Shown here: one piece after another, positions 1 through 6,117 of the stretch
How positions within the stretch are numbered: the stretch's first letter is position 1
How the letters are laid out: each line of letters opens with the position of its first letter
Origin: an uncultured Collinsella sp.
GTDB taxonomy: Bacteria > Actinomycetota > Coriobacteriia > Coriobacteriales > Coriobacteriaceae
DNA length: 9,047 bases
Assembly: GCA_900547655.1 (NCBI GenBank)
Contig: URHQ01000085.1
Span: 1-9,047 of the forward strand
Direction of reading: 5' to 3'
Position numbers and translations under genes: made by a program
Notes under the pieces: model-generated
Database searches by the model: none
The model's input: only the letters and a program-made list of their open reading frames with translations
Told to the model about the DNA's origin: nothing

Positions 1-26
1 CAGCGTCAGATGTGTATAAGAGACAG
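1..26 (+). other. Residual Nextera/Tn5 sequencing adapter (artifact)
   Basis: The first 26 bases match the 3' part of the standard Nextera read-1 transposase adapter. Bases 8-26 are the 19-base Tn5 mosaic end (AGATGTGTATAAGAGACAG) and bases 1-7 (CAGCGTC) are the adapter bases that precede it. The genomic reading frame of the next gene runs cleanly up to base 27/28 and stops making sense in the adapter. This is library-preparation sequence left at a contig end, not a mobile element of the organism. Confidence 0.95.
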
Positions 27-153
27 CGCTCTCGGCGCCCTGGAGCTGTTCGGCCATACCGACGACGCCGTAGCACGTCATCGCGGCATAACCGGCAATA
101 TCGGCAATAACGTCGTTCGAGACGCTCAGGCTGCCGTTAATGGTCTCAGACAC
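27..153 (-). CDS. Asp23/Gls24 (YloU-like) family protein, N-terminal fragment
   Basis: Forty-two N-terminal codons are visible; the rest lies beyond the contig end. The peptide begins with a GTG start, (M)SETINGSLSVSNDVIADIAG, and continues with AAMTCYGVVGMAEQLQG. The pattern of a short beta strand, then 'I..IAGYAA...YGVVGMA', is characteristic of the Asp23/Gls24 (DUF322, YloU) family. Family members are small proteins linked to the cell envelope and alkaline-shock or envelope-stress responses, and in Firmicutes yloU usually precedes the DAK-like yloV. The GTG start is supported by a strong Shine-Dalgarno AAGGAG at 165-160, six bases upstream. A perfect TATAAT box lies about 100 bases upstream. 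The 42 residues are enough to suggest the family but not the exact paralogue or its length. Confidence 0.75.
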
Positions 154-168
154 AAGAATCTCCTTTTC

Positions 169-185
169 TGGTGCTCGCGGCACCA
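169..185 (-). other. Small hairpin just upstream of the Asp23-like ribosome binding site
   Basis: TGGTGC (169-174) pairs perfectly with GCACCA (180-185) around a 5-base loop. It ends four bases upstream of the Shine-Dalgarno (165-160). It does not sequester the ribosome binding site as drawn. It may be a chance structure in GC-rich DNA. Confidence 0.3.
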
Positions 186-221
186 TGTCGTGGGAGCAAT
201 CATTCCAATAGTTTACAACGA

Positions 222-243
222 CCGCGCCTTGTTAAGGCGACGG
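222..243 (-). other. Hairpin at the 5' end of the Asp23-like leader
   Basis: CGCCTT (225-230) and AAGGCG (234-239) form a perfect 6-bp stem with a 3-base loop. Three more pairs (222-224 with 241-243) extend it across a single bulged A at 240. If transcription starts near 245, this hairpin caps the very 5' end of the transcript, where it could protect the mRNA from decay. That function is inference. Confidence 0.45.
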
Positions 244-251
244 GGCTCGCG

Positions 252-280
252 ATTATATCCTCGACACGAAATGTTGATAC
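252..280 (-). promoter_or_regulatory. Probable promoter of the Asp23-like gene
   Basis: On the minus strand a perfect TATAAT -10 box occupies 257-252. The best -35 match at a 17-base spacing is poor (GTATCA, 280-275, three of six consensus bases), so the promoter may be weak or activator dependent. Transcription would begin near 245, giving a leader of about 90 bases that contains two hairpins (222-243 and 169-185) before the start at 153. Confidence 0.5.
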
Positions 281-311
281 GGTAACGTTCGCCACAATCG
301 ATCGCGGCATG

Positions 312-341
312 AAAAAACCCGCCGCATAAGCGACGGGTTTT
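312..341 (-). terminator. Rho-independent terminator after tRNA-Asn
   Basis: On the minus strand an 8-bp GC-rich stem (337-330 with 325-318, one G-T wobble) closes a 4-base loop and is followed by six T residues (317-312). Four A-T pairs can extend the stem into an A-tract on the 5' side. It starts seven bases after the tRNA 3' CCA, as expected for a monocistronic tRNA transcript. The A-tract on the other side makes it potentially bidirectional. Confidence 0.9.
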
Positions 342-347
342 ACAACC

Positions 348-422
348 TGGCTCCCCGGGTAGGACTCGAACCTACAACAGCGCGGTTAACAGCCGCGTGC
401 TCTACCATTGAGCTACCGAGGA
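348..422 (-). tRNA. tRNA-Asn (anticodon GTT)
   Basis: A complete 75-base cloverleaf can be drawn by hand. The acceptor stem TCCTCGG pairs with CCGGGGA (one T-G wobble), the D stem is GCTC/GAGC, the anticodon stem is CGCGG/CCGCG and the T stem is GTAGG/CCTAC with loop TTCGAGT. The anticodon loop CTGTTAA gives anticodon GTT (390-388), reading AAC/AAU. The discriminator base is G and the 3' CCA is encoded (350-348). It has its own promoter upstream (453-480) and a terminator immediately downstream, so it appears to be an independent unit rather than part of a tRNA operon. Confidence 0.97.
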
Positions 423-452
423 ATAGGTGCGTGCTCTCAAGCAACGAAGTTT

Positions 453-480
453 ATTATACGGACGATTGGACGAAGGGCAA
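453..480 (-). promoter_or_regulatory. Sigma-A type promoter of tRNA-Asn
   Basis: On the minus strand a TTGCCC -35 box (480-475, four of six consensus bases) is separated by 16 bases from a perfect TATAAT -10 box (458-453). The predicted start near 446 leaves a 5' leader of about 24 bases to be removed by RNase P before the tRNA at 422. The region is locally AT-rich compared with its surroundings. Confidence 0.75.
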
Positions 481-506
481 GAACTTTTTTAAGAAATTTT
501 CCGACC

Positions 507-562
507 TAGTCATTGGGGACGTTCTTAAACGACTAGTCATTCAAGAACGTCCCCAATGACTA
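507..562. repeat. 56-bp near-perfect palindrome (REP-like element candidate)
   Basis: The arms TAGTCATTGGGGACGTTCTT (507-526) and its exact reverse complement (543-562) form a 20-bp perfect stem. The palindrome continues to its centre at 534/535 with only two mismatched pairs (527/542 and 530/539), so 26 of 28 pairs match. Each half is also an inverted repeat by itself: 507-514 pairs with 528-535 (7 of 8) and 534-541 with 555-562 (8 of 8). The 9-base word CTAGTCATT occurs both at the left edge (506-514) and across the centre (533-541). There is no T-tract after it on either strand, so it is not a typical terminator. Extragenic position and dual symmetry resemble REP/BIME-type elements mobilised by RAYT or IS200/IS605-like transposases, but no transposase is in the window and copy number is unknown. 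Confidence 0.8.
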
Positions 563-567
563 CATGA

Positions 568-601
568 AAGCGCCCTCAAGCGGATGTACTTGAGGGCGCT
601 T
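568..601 (-). terminator. Probable terminator hairpin downstream of rpoD
   Basis: AAGCGCCCTCAAG (568-580) and its exact reverse complement (589-601) form a 13-bp perfect stem with an 8-base loop, beginning nine bases after the rpoD stop codon. On the minus strand only three Ts run through the end of the stem, followed by CATG, so the U-tract is poor. It may terminate inefficiently, act mainly to block 3' exonucleases, or work together with the palindrome that follows six bases later. Confidence 0.65.
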
Positions 602-610
602 CTTGCTTGA

Positions 611-1954
611 CTAGCTTTCGATGTAGTCCTTGAGCTTGCTGGAACGGCTCGGGTGGCGGAGCTTGGCCAGGGTCTTGGACTCGATCTGGCGGATACGCTC
701 GCGCGTGACGCCAAACTCGCGACCGACTTCCTCGAGCGTGCGGGGATGTCCGTCGACAAGGCCAAAGCGCAGCTCGATAACCTTGCGCTCGCGATCGGCA
801 AGCGAATCGAGCACCTGGGTGAGCTGCTCCTGCAGCATCGAGAAGCTGGCGGCATCGGGCGGAACGATAGCCTGGGAGTCCTCGATGAAGTCACCCAGCT
901 GGGAATCCTCTTCCTCGCCGATCGGGGTCTCAAGCGACACGGGCTCCTGCGAAATCTTCTGGATCTCGCGGACGCGGTCGGCGCTCATGTCCATCTCGGC
1001 ACCGATCTCCTCGGGGGTCGGGTCGCGACCCAGGTCCTGGAGGAGCTGACGCTGCACGCGGACGAGCTTGTTGATGGTCTCGACCATGTGCACGGGAATA
1101 CGGATGGTACGGGCCTGGTCGGCAATAGCGCGCGTAATGGCCTGACGGATCCACCACGTGGCGTACGTGGAGAACTTGAAGCCCTTCTGGTAGTCGAACT
1201 TCTCGACGGCGCGGATCAGACCGAGGTTGCCCTCCTGGATCAGGTCCAGGAACAGCATGCCACGGCCAACATAGCGCTTGGCGATGGAGACGACCAGACG
1301 CAGGTTTGCGCTGATGAGCGCCTGCTTGGCCTCAAGACCAACGTTCTCAATACGCGTAAGACGACGCATCTCGGCGCGAGTGAGCTCGATCTCGCCCGCA
1401 TCGGCAGCCTCGAGCTTCTCGGTAGCCTCGAGACCGGCCTCGATCTTCATGGCCAGATCGACCTCTTCAGATGCGGTCAGCAGGTCGACCTTACCGATCT
1501 CCTTGAGGTACATACGAACCGGGTCGCCGGTCAGCATCACCGTGGAGGCATCGATGCCGCGCACGCGCGAACGCGAACGAGACGTGCGCACGGTGCGCTT
1601 CTTCTTGCTCTTGGAAGAGCCCATCTCGGCGTCGGCCTGGCGGGCCATCTTAAGCTCGTGATCGTCAAGCGAGCCGGAATCGTGCTCGTCGTCGTCATCG
1701 AAATCGTCGGTATCGTTATCGTCATCGTCGACACCCATGGGGGCGTCGTCGTTACCGCTCGCGGAGATAATCTGGATGCCGCTGTTGCGCAGCGCGGAAT
1801 ACACCGCGGTGAGCTGCTCGTCAGAAACATCGATATCCTTCAGGGCGACCTGAATCTCGTCCTCGGTTACCGAAGTCCTGTTTGAGCCGTTGCCCATGAG
1901 CTTTGCAACGTAGGATTCCAGCCCAGTACCCGTGCTCTCAGTCTTTTTTGGCAC
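611..1954 (-). CDS. rpoD: RNA polymerase primary sigma factor (sigma-70/SigA)
   Basis: This is the housekeeping sigma factor that directs RNA polymerase to -35/-10 promoters. In a 447-residue numbering the N-terminal region 1.1-like part is followed by an Asp-rich run at about 76-90 and a Lys/Arg/Ser-rich run at about 114-132. Region 1.2 follows at about 139-170. Region 2 is at about 212-282 and includes DLIQEGNLGLIRAVEKFDY and the 2.3-2.4 segment FKFSTYATWWIRQAITRAI. Region 3 is at about 291-350. Region 4 with its helix-turn-helix (TLEEVGREFGVTRERIRQIE) is at about 406-425. The chosen GTG start is preceded by AAGGGAG (1966-1960) at a 5-base spacing. An in-frame ATG at 1969 would add MKGES but has no good ribosome binding site. 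It lies downstream of dnaG, as in the macromolecular synthesis operon, and is followed by a hairpin. Confidence 0.97.
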   Translation of the reverse strand: MPKKTESTGTGLESYVAKLMGNGSNRTSVTEDEIQVALKDIDVSDEQLTAVYSALRNSGIQIISASGNDDAPMGVDDDDNDTDDFDDDDEHDSGSLDDHELKMARQADAEMGSSKSKKKRTVRTSRSRSRVRGIDASTVMLTGDPVRMYLKEIGKVDLLTASEEVDLAMKIEAGLEATEKLEAADAGEIELTRAEMRRLTRIENVGLEAKQALISANLRLVVSIAKRYVGRGMLFLDLIQEGNLGLIRAVEKFDYQKGFKFSTYATWWIRQAITRAIADQARTIRIPVHMVETINKLVRVQRQLLQDLGRDPTPEEIGAEMDMSADRVREIQKISQEPVSLETPIGEEEDSQLGDFIEDSQAIVPPDAASFSMLQEQLTQVLDSLADRERKVIELRFGLVDGHPRTLEEVGREFGVTRERIRQIESKTLAKLRHPSRSSKLKDYIES

Positions 1955-1986
1955 AGATTCTCCCTTCATAGTCCACAGGACTCAAT

Positions 1987-1995
1987 ACTTTAGCA
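1987..1995 (-). promoter_or_regulatory. rpoD: Possible extended -10 promoter between dnaG and rpoD
   Basis: On the minus strand TGC followed directly by TAAAGT (1995-1987) fits an extended -10 element (TGn plus a hexamer matching four of six consensus bases). I see no convincing -35 box. Transcription would start near 1980, about 25 bases before the rpoD start. It could let rpoD be expressed separately from the upstream operon, but the sequence support is weak. Confidence 0.3.
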
Positions 1996-2064
1996 CACAC
2001 ATTGACGTCTATACCCAAAAAGAAGACTGGATATAGGCGAGAATACGCTGGTTGACCACAACAT

Positions 2065-4173
2065 CTAGGCTTGTTCGGTGCCCGCGGCCTCCAGGCCGAT
2101 CAAACGGAACGGGTCCGCCACGCCGCCGATCGACTTTTGCAGTTCGCGTTGACGTTGCGAATCCTGCGCGGCCTGCACGGTCAGCGCGCGACGGGCCTCA
2201 TCATCGAGTGAACGGTCCTGGCGCAGCTTGGCCTGTGCGGCACGCATGCGACGCTTGATGGTGTAGAGCTCAAGCGTATCAAGCATAAACACGATGTTCG
2301 TCTCGGTGGGGTGCTTGCTCGTCGCGGAGATGCGCCCGGCACTCACAAGCGTTGCCGCATCGGGACACACTGAGCGCGCCGCATCCATGCAGGCTGCAGG
2401 ATCGGTTCCCGGCGGCGTTGCCAGAACGGCCCATGCAATGGACTCGTGACGCGGGTCAACCCACTCGATGGAGCAGATGCGGTCGGCATACGTGCGGAAC
2501 AGGTCGGGGTAGCTCGTGAGCATCGTCAACAGCTCGCGCTCCCCTGCCAAGGACTTGCGTTCAAGATCGGTAAGAACCATCGGCGCCGCCGCAGCCGGTG
2601 CGCCCGAACCGTCAGCCACAGGCACAGCGCCCATACCATCAGGCACATCGATCGGCGGCAGGTCGTCGACGACCTCCACGGGCGCGGCGCCGTAGGCATC
2701 GAGCGGGACGTAGTCGTACGGCTCTTCTTCGACCGGCGCGGACACCGGCGGCGTCGCGCCCGATGCCCAAGCACCGCGACCGGCATCGCGAGAACCCGAC
2801 GCCCGACCGCCCGCGCTACCCGCGCGCTCAGCTTGCGCGCGTTGACGCTCGTAGCTCTGCTCACGGCGGCGCTCCGCATCCTCACGCTTGGCGACATCGC
2901 GAAACACACGGCCCGAACTCGCGCGCACGGTCTCCAGGTCCAAACCCAGCAGATCGGCAATCTGGATAAAGTACGTGTCGATCATATAACTGTCACGCAG
3001 CGGGTAGATGAGCGTCAGCGCGTCCTCGAGCGCTTTGGCGCGACCGCCCGGTGTGGTAATGTCGCTCGACTCCTGCAGCGAACGGTAGACAAAGTCCATG
3101 AGGGGTTCGGCCGCGTCAATGCGCGCCTGAAGCTCCTGGCCGCCATGCGCCGTAATGAACTCCATGGGGTCGTTGCCGTCGGGCAGCACTACGCAGCGCA
3201 GGTCCATCGAATCCTGCTCGATAAACTGAATCGCGCGACGGGCAGCCTTTTGACCGGCGGCGTCGCCATCGAACATATATACAATGCGCTTGGCAAAACG
3301 GGTAAGCGTCTTTACATGATGCTCCGTAAGTGCTGTGCCCAGCGTGGCGACGACGTTTTTGATCCCTGCCTCCCAGCAGGCGATGCAGTCGGTATAGCCC
3401 TCCACCACGATGGCGGTATCCCGCGCAACGATAAACTCCTTGGCCCAGTTAAAGCCATAGAGGTTTCGTTTTTTATGAAACACGCTCGTCTCGGCGGTAT
3501 TAAGGTACTTGGGCTGACCATCGCCCATGATGCGCCCGCCAAAGGCGATATTGTGACCCTGCTCATCAAAGATGGGAAACATCACGCGGTCGTAAAAACG
3601 GTCCGCGAGCTGCCCGCGCCCACGGCTCACGGCCACGTTGGCATCGATCATCTCCTGCGGGGTAAAGCCCGCCTGCGACAGATGCGACACCAGCGCGTTG
3701 CGACCCGGCGCAAAGCCCAGGCAGTAGCGGCGACAGACATCTCCGCCCATGCCACGACTGGCAAAGTACTCGCGCGGACGGCTGTCCTTACCGCGCATAA
3801 GCATGGTGTGGTAGAACTGAGCCGTCTCGGCGCACAGGTCGTAGATGCGGGCACGCTTGGTGCCGCGATCGCGCTGCGCACCGGTATCGTGCAGTTCAAT
3901 GCCCGCACGATCAGCCAAATAGCGGATCGACTCGGGAAAACTCAGGTTCTCGCGCTTCATGATATAGGTGAAGACGTCGCCGCCCTCGCCGCAACCAAAG
4001 CAGTGCCACACCTGCGTAGCAGGGATAATGTGAAACGAGGGGGTCTTTTCGCCGTGAAAGGGACAGCAGCCCCAAAACTCATGGCCGCGGGGCTTGAGCT
4101 CAACCGTTTCCTGCACGATGGCAACCAGGTCCGATGCCGCGCGTACCTGATCTTTTTCCTCATCGCTAATCAC
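2065..4173 (-). CDS. dnaG: DNA primase
   Basis: DnaG synthesises RNA primers for the replication fork. The 702-residue protein has the CHC2 zinc ribbon with ligands C37, H40, C58 and C61 (CPFH at 37-40, CFGC at 58-61). A TOPRIM catalytic domain follows, with E258 in VVEGYTD and D302/D304 in MFDGDAAG, then LPDGNDP at 330-336. Residues from about 427 to 530 form a low-complexity linker rich in Arg, Ala, Gly, Pro and acidic residues. The remainder is a C-terminal region of the kind that contacts the DnaB helicase. The protein is longer than the roughly 600 residues common in the family, mostly because of this linker. The GTG start is supported by AGGGGGTGAG (4188-4179) and by the zinc ribbon beginning at the expected distance. 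It overlaps the end of ribF by 8 bases, which implies translational coupling. rpoD follows about 110 bases downstream. Confidence 0.97.
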   Translation of the reverse strand: MISDEEKDQVRAASDLVAIVQETVELKPRGHEFWGCCPFHGEKTPSFHIIPATQVWHCFGCGEGGDVFTYIMKRENLSFPESIRYLADRAGIELHDTGAQRDRGTKRARIYDLCAETAQFYHTMLMRGKDSRPREYFASRGMGGDVCRRYCLGFAPGRNALVSHLSQAGFTPQEMIDANVAVSRGRGQLADRFYDRVMFPIFDEQGHNIAFGGRIMGDGQPKYLNTAETSVFHKKRNLYGFNWAKEFIVARDTAIVVEGYTDCIACWEAGIKNVVATLGTALTEHHVKTLTRFAKRIVYMFDGDAAGQKAARRAIQFIEQDSMDLRCVVLPDGNDPMEFITAHGGQELQARIDAAEPLMDFVYRSLQESSDITTPGGRAKALEDALTLIYPLRDSYMIDTYFIQIADLLGLDLETVRASSGRVFRDVAKREDAERRREQSYERQRAQAERAGSAGGRASGSRDAGRGAWASGATPPVSAPVEEEPYDYVPLDAYGAAPVEVVDDLPPIDVPDGMGAVPVADGSGAPAAAAPMVLTDLERKSLAGERELLTMLTSYPDLFRTYADRICSIEWVDPRHESIAWAVLATPPGTDPAACMDAARSVCPDAATLVSAGRISATSKHPTETNIVFMLDTLELYTIKRRMRAAQAKLRQDRSLDDEARRALTVQAAQDSQRQRELQKSIGGVADPFRLIGLEAAGTEQA

Positions 4174-5173
4174 GGATACTCACCCCCTGCTCACCCAAGT
4201 TATGACGGATATCGTCGATATTACCCTCGACAGTCGCGATCAACTCGTCTAGGGAATCGAACACGCGAGACGGACGCAGCCAGCGCGTAAACGCCAGCGA
4301 CACCGGTGCGCCATACAGGTCGCCCGCATAGCCGATCAAGTTGGCCTCGAGATGCGCCGAGGCGGCATCGTCGGCATAGGTCGGCGGCAGACCGACGTTA
4401 ACGGCAGCAGGCCATACGGTATCGTCGACCAGCACCAGACCCTCATAGACGCCATCGGCAGGCACTTGGATGCCGTCGGGCACCTGGATGTTTGCCGTGG
4501 GAAAGCCCATGTCGGAGCCCTCGTGACGGCCAGCCGCCACAACGCCGCGCAGCATATAGGGACGGCCGAGAAGCTCGGCAGCCAGCTCCACATGACCCTG
4601 ACCCAGCTCATGGCGGATGCGCGTGGCGCAGATGGTCTGTCCGTTAACGCAGAGCAGGTCGTGACCGTAAACGTCAACCCCACGCTCAGCGCCCCAGGTG
4701 CGCATCTCGGCAACGCCCGAAGCGCCGCCACGGCCGAGCCTAAAGTCGCTGCCTACACGAATGGAGCGAATGTCGATAACGCGCGACAACAGCGCCAGAA
4801 ACCCGACATGGTCGAGTGCCGCCACGGCAGGCGTAAAGGGAACGGCCACCACCGCATCGACCCCGGTTTGAGCCAGGGCATGCAGGCGATCAGCCGTCGT
4901 CATCAATTTTTGAGCGGGCGAAGGACTCACCACAACGTCCGGATCAGGATCGAAAGTAATCACGACCGCTTTGCTGCCGTGATCATGCGCATCGCGAATA
5001 ACCGCATCGATCAGCTCTTGGTGCCCACGATGTACGCCATCAAACACACCAATGGCGATTGAAGCGGCACCCAAGAACTCGCACGCATCAAATGCATCGG
5101 CAGAAACGATACGGGCCTCATCCAACTCACCCGCGAAAAAGATACGCGCGAGCTCGTGGGGCGCCAGCATCAT
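4166..5173 (-). CDS. ribF: Bifunctional riboflavin kinase / FAD synthetase
   Basis: RibF phosphorylates riboflavin to FMN and adenylylates FMN to FAD in the cytoplasm. The 335-residue protein has an N-terminal nucleotidyltransferase domain with the HxGH-like signature GVFDGVHRGH (42-51), FDPDPDVVVSP (74-84) and GSDFRLGRGG (141-150). The motif that is usually S-S/T-T-R-I-R reads CATRIR (182-187). The C-terminal flavokinase domain starts near 204 (RPYMLRGVV) and contains MGFPTANI (222-229) and GVYEG (241-245). Its start is the first of two adjacent ATG codons. Starting at 5173 gives a 4-base overlap with the truB stop; starting at 5170 gives a 1-base overlap. No strong Shine-Dalgarno is visible, so expression probably relies on coupling to truB. 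The truB-ribF order is classical; the direct join to dnaG is the unusual part. Confidence 0.96.
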   Translation of the reverse strand: MMLAPHELARIFFAGELDEARIVSADAFDACEFLGAASIAIGVFDGVHRGHQELIDAVIRDAHDHGSKAVVITFDPDPDVVVSPSPAQKLMTTADRLHALAQTGVDAVVAVPFTPAVAALDHVGFLALLSRVIDIRSIRVGSDFRLGRGGASGVAEMRTWGAERGVDVYGHDLLCVNGQTICATRIRHELGQGHVELAAELLGRPYMLRGVVAAGRHEGSDMGFPTANIQVPDGIQVPADGVYEGLVLVDDTVWPAAVNVGLPPTYADDAASAHLEANLIGYAGDLYGAPVSLAFTRWLRPSRVFDSLDELIATVEGNIDDIRHNLGEQGVSIRD

Positions 5174-6102
5174 CGAACACCGCCGATCGCCTGCGGAAAG
5201 ACGTGCTCCATCACAAAGCGGCCTCCCTCGATACGAGCAAGCGCCTTCAATCCCCCATCGAGCACGAGCGCGAACGGCGCCTTCGCCATATCGAAATCCG
5301 CAAGCGCGCGTTCAACGGGAATGCGACGACCACAAAGCAGGTCGTCTGCAAGATTACCCGGCAAATCGACACGCGTGGCACCAAGGGCGGCGATAGGATC
5401 CAGAGCGAAGCCGGCAGCGGACTCGGCAGAGAGCTCCTCTACCGCATGGCAGGCGCCAATGGAAACCACGCCGGAGGCCGTACGGCGCAGCGCGGAAATA
5501 TGCGCAGCACTATCACAGGCACGACCCAGATCGCGAGCGAGCGCACGAATGTAGGTGCCCTTGCTTACCGAAAATGCCACGGTCCAGACGCACGTATCGC
5601 CCTCGCCGCTCACGGCGATCAGGTCGGCGGCATAGACCTCGACGGGGCGCGGAGGCAAGTCAACCGCATTGCCCTCGCGAGCACTCTTATAGGCGCGAAC
5701 GCCATTGACCGAGATGGCCGAAAACGCTGGCGGCACCTGCATCTGCGGGCCAAGCATAGCGGCTAGCTGCTTACGGGCGTAAGCGAGATCGTGCAGCTCG
5801 GGGGCAACGGGCACCGTGCGAACGGCCTCGCCCTCCGCGTCATCGGTATTGGTCTCGACGCCAAACGAAATGTCGGCGACATAACTTTTGGTATCGAGCG
5901 TGAGCATGCCCAGCAGACGGGTCGCCTGGCCCACGCCCACCACCATGACACCCGAGGCCATGGGGTCGAGCGTACCGGCATGGCCGACGCGTCGCTCATG
6001 GAGGGCGCGTCGGCACTGCGATACCACGTCGTGGGACGTACAGCCCACCGGCTTATCGACGGCGAGCAGCATATTCAATTGAGAAGGCGTACGACGAGCC
6101 AT
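5170..6102 (-). CDS. truB: tRNA pseudouridine(55) synthase
   Basis: TruB converts U55 in the T loop of tRNAs to pseudouridine and also acts as a tRNA folding chaperone. The 310-residue protein shows the family hallmarks. LLAVDKPVGCTSHDVV lies at 12-27, and the catalytic loop VGHAGTLDPMASGV at 39-52 carries the nucleophile D46. KSYVADISFG lies at 72-81, PPAFSAISVNGVRAYKSAREG at 124-144 and SKGTYIRALARDLG at 180-193. The C-terminal 80 or so residues are less conserved and sit where a PUA-like domain is found in relatives. The start has a modest GGATGG (6111-6106) three bases upstream. An in-frame ATG at codon 11 is a possible alternative but lacks a ribosome binding site. It lies 15 bases after nrnA and overlaps ribF by 4 bases. 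Confidence 0.97.
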   Translation of the reverse strand: MARRTPSQLNMLLAVDKPVGCTSHDVVSQCRRALHERRVGHAGTLDPMASGVMVVGVGQATRLLGMLTLDTKSYVADISFGVETNTDDAEGEAVRTVPVAPELHDLAYARKQLAAMLGPQMQVPPAFSAISVNGVRAYKSAREGNAVDLPPRPVEVYAADLIAVSGEGDTCVWTVAFSVSKGTYIRALARDLGRACDSAAHISALRRTASGVVSIGACHAVEELSAESAAGFALDPIAALGATRVDLPGNLADDLLCGRRIPVERALADFDMAKAPFALVLDGGLKALARIEGGRFVMEHVFPQAIGGVR

Positions 6103-6117
6103 GTACCATCCAAAATG

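Noticed and set aside
10..285. 91-codon plus-strand open frame at the contig start
   Set aside because: Its start lies inside the sequencing adapter and it runs antisense through the Asp23-like gene and its promoter.
348..422. tRNA-Asn as an attachment site of an integrated element
   Set aside because: No integrase gene and no duplicated tRNA 3' end is visible in the window, and the flanks are ordinary housekeeping genes.
507..562. CRISPR repeat
   Set aside because: There is a single palindrome with no regular array of repeats and unique spacers.
653..1885. 410-codon open frame on the plus strand opposite rpoD
   Set aside because: The minus strand encodes a complete sigma factor. The plus-strand translation is a compositional shadow with no recognisable domain.
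2446..4290. 614-codon open frame on the plus strand opposite dnaG and part of ribF
   Set aside because: It lies antisense to a primase with all catalytic motifs intact, and its own translation shows no family motif. Long antisense frames are common in GC-rich genes with strong codon bias.
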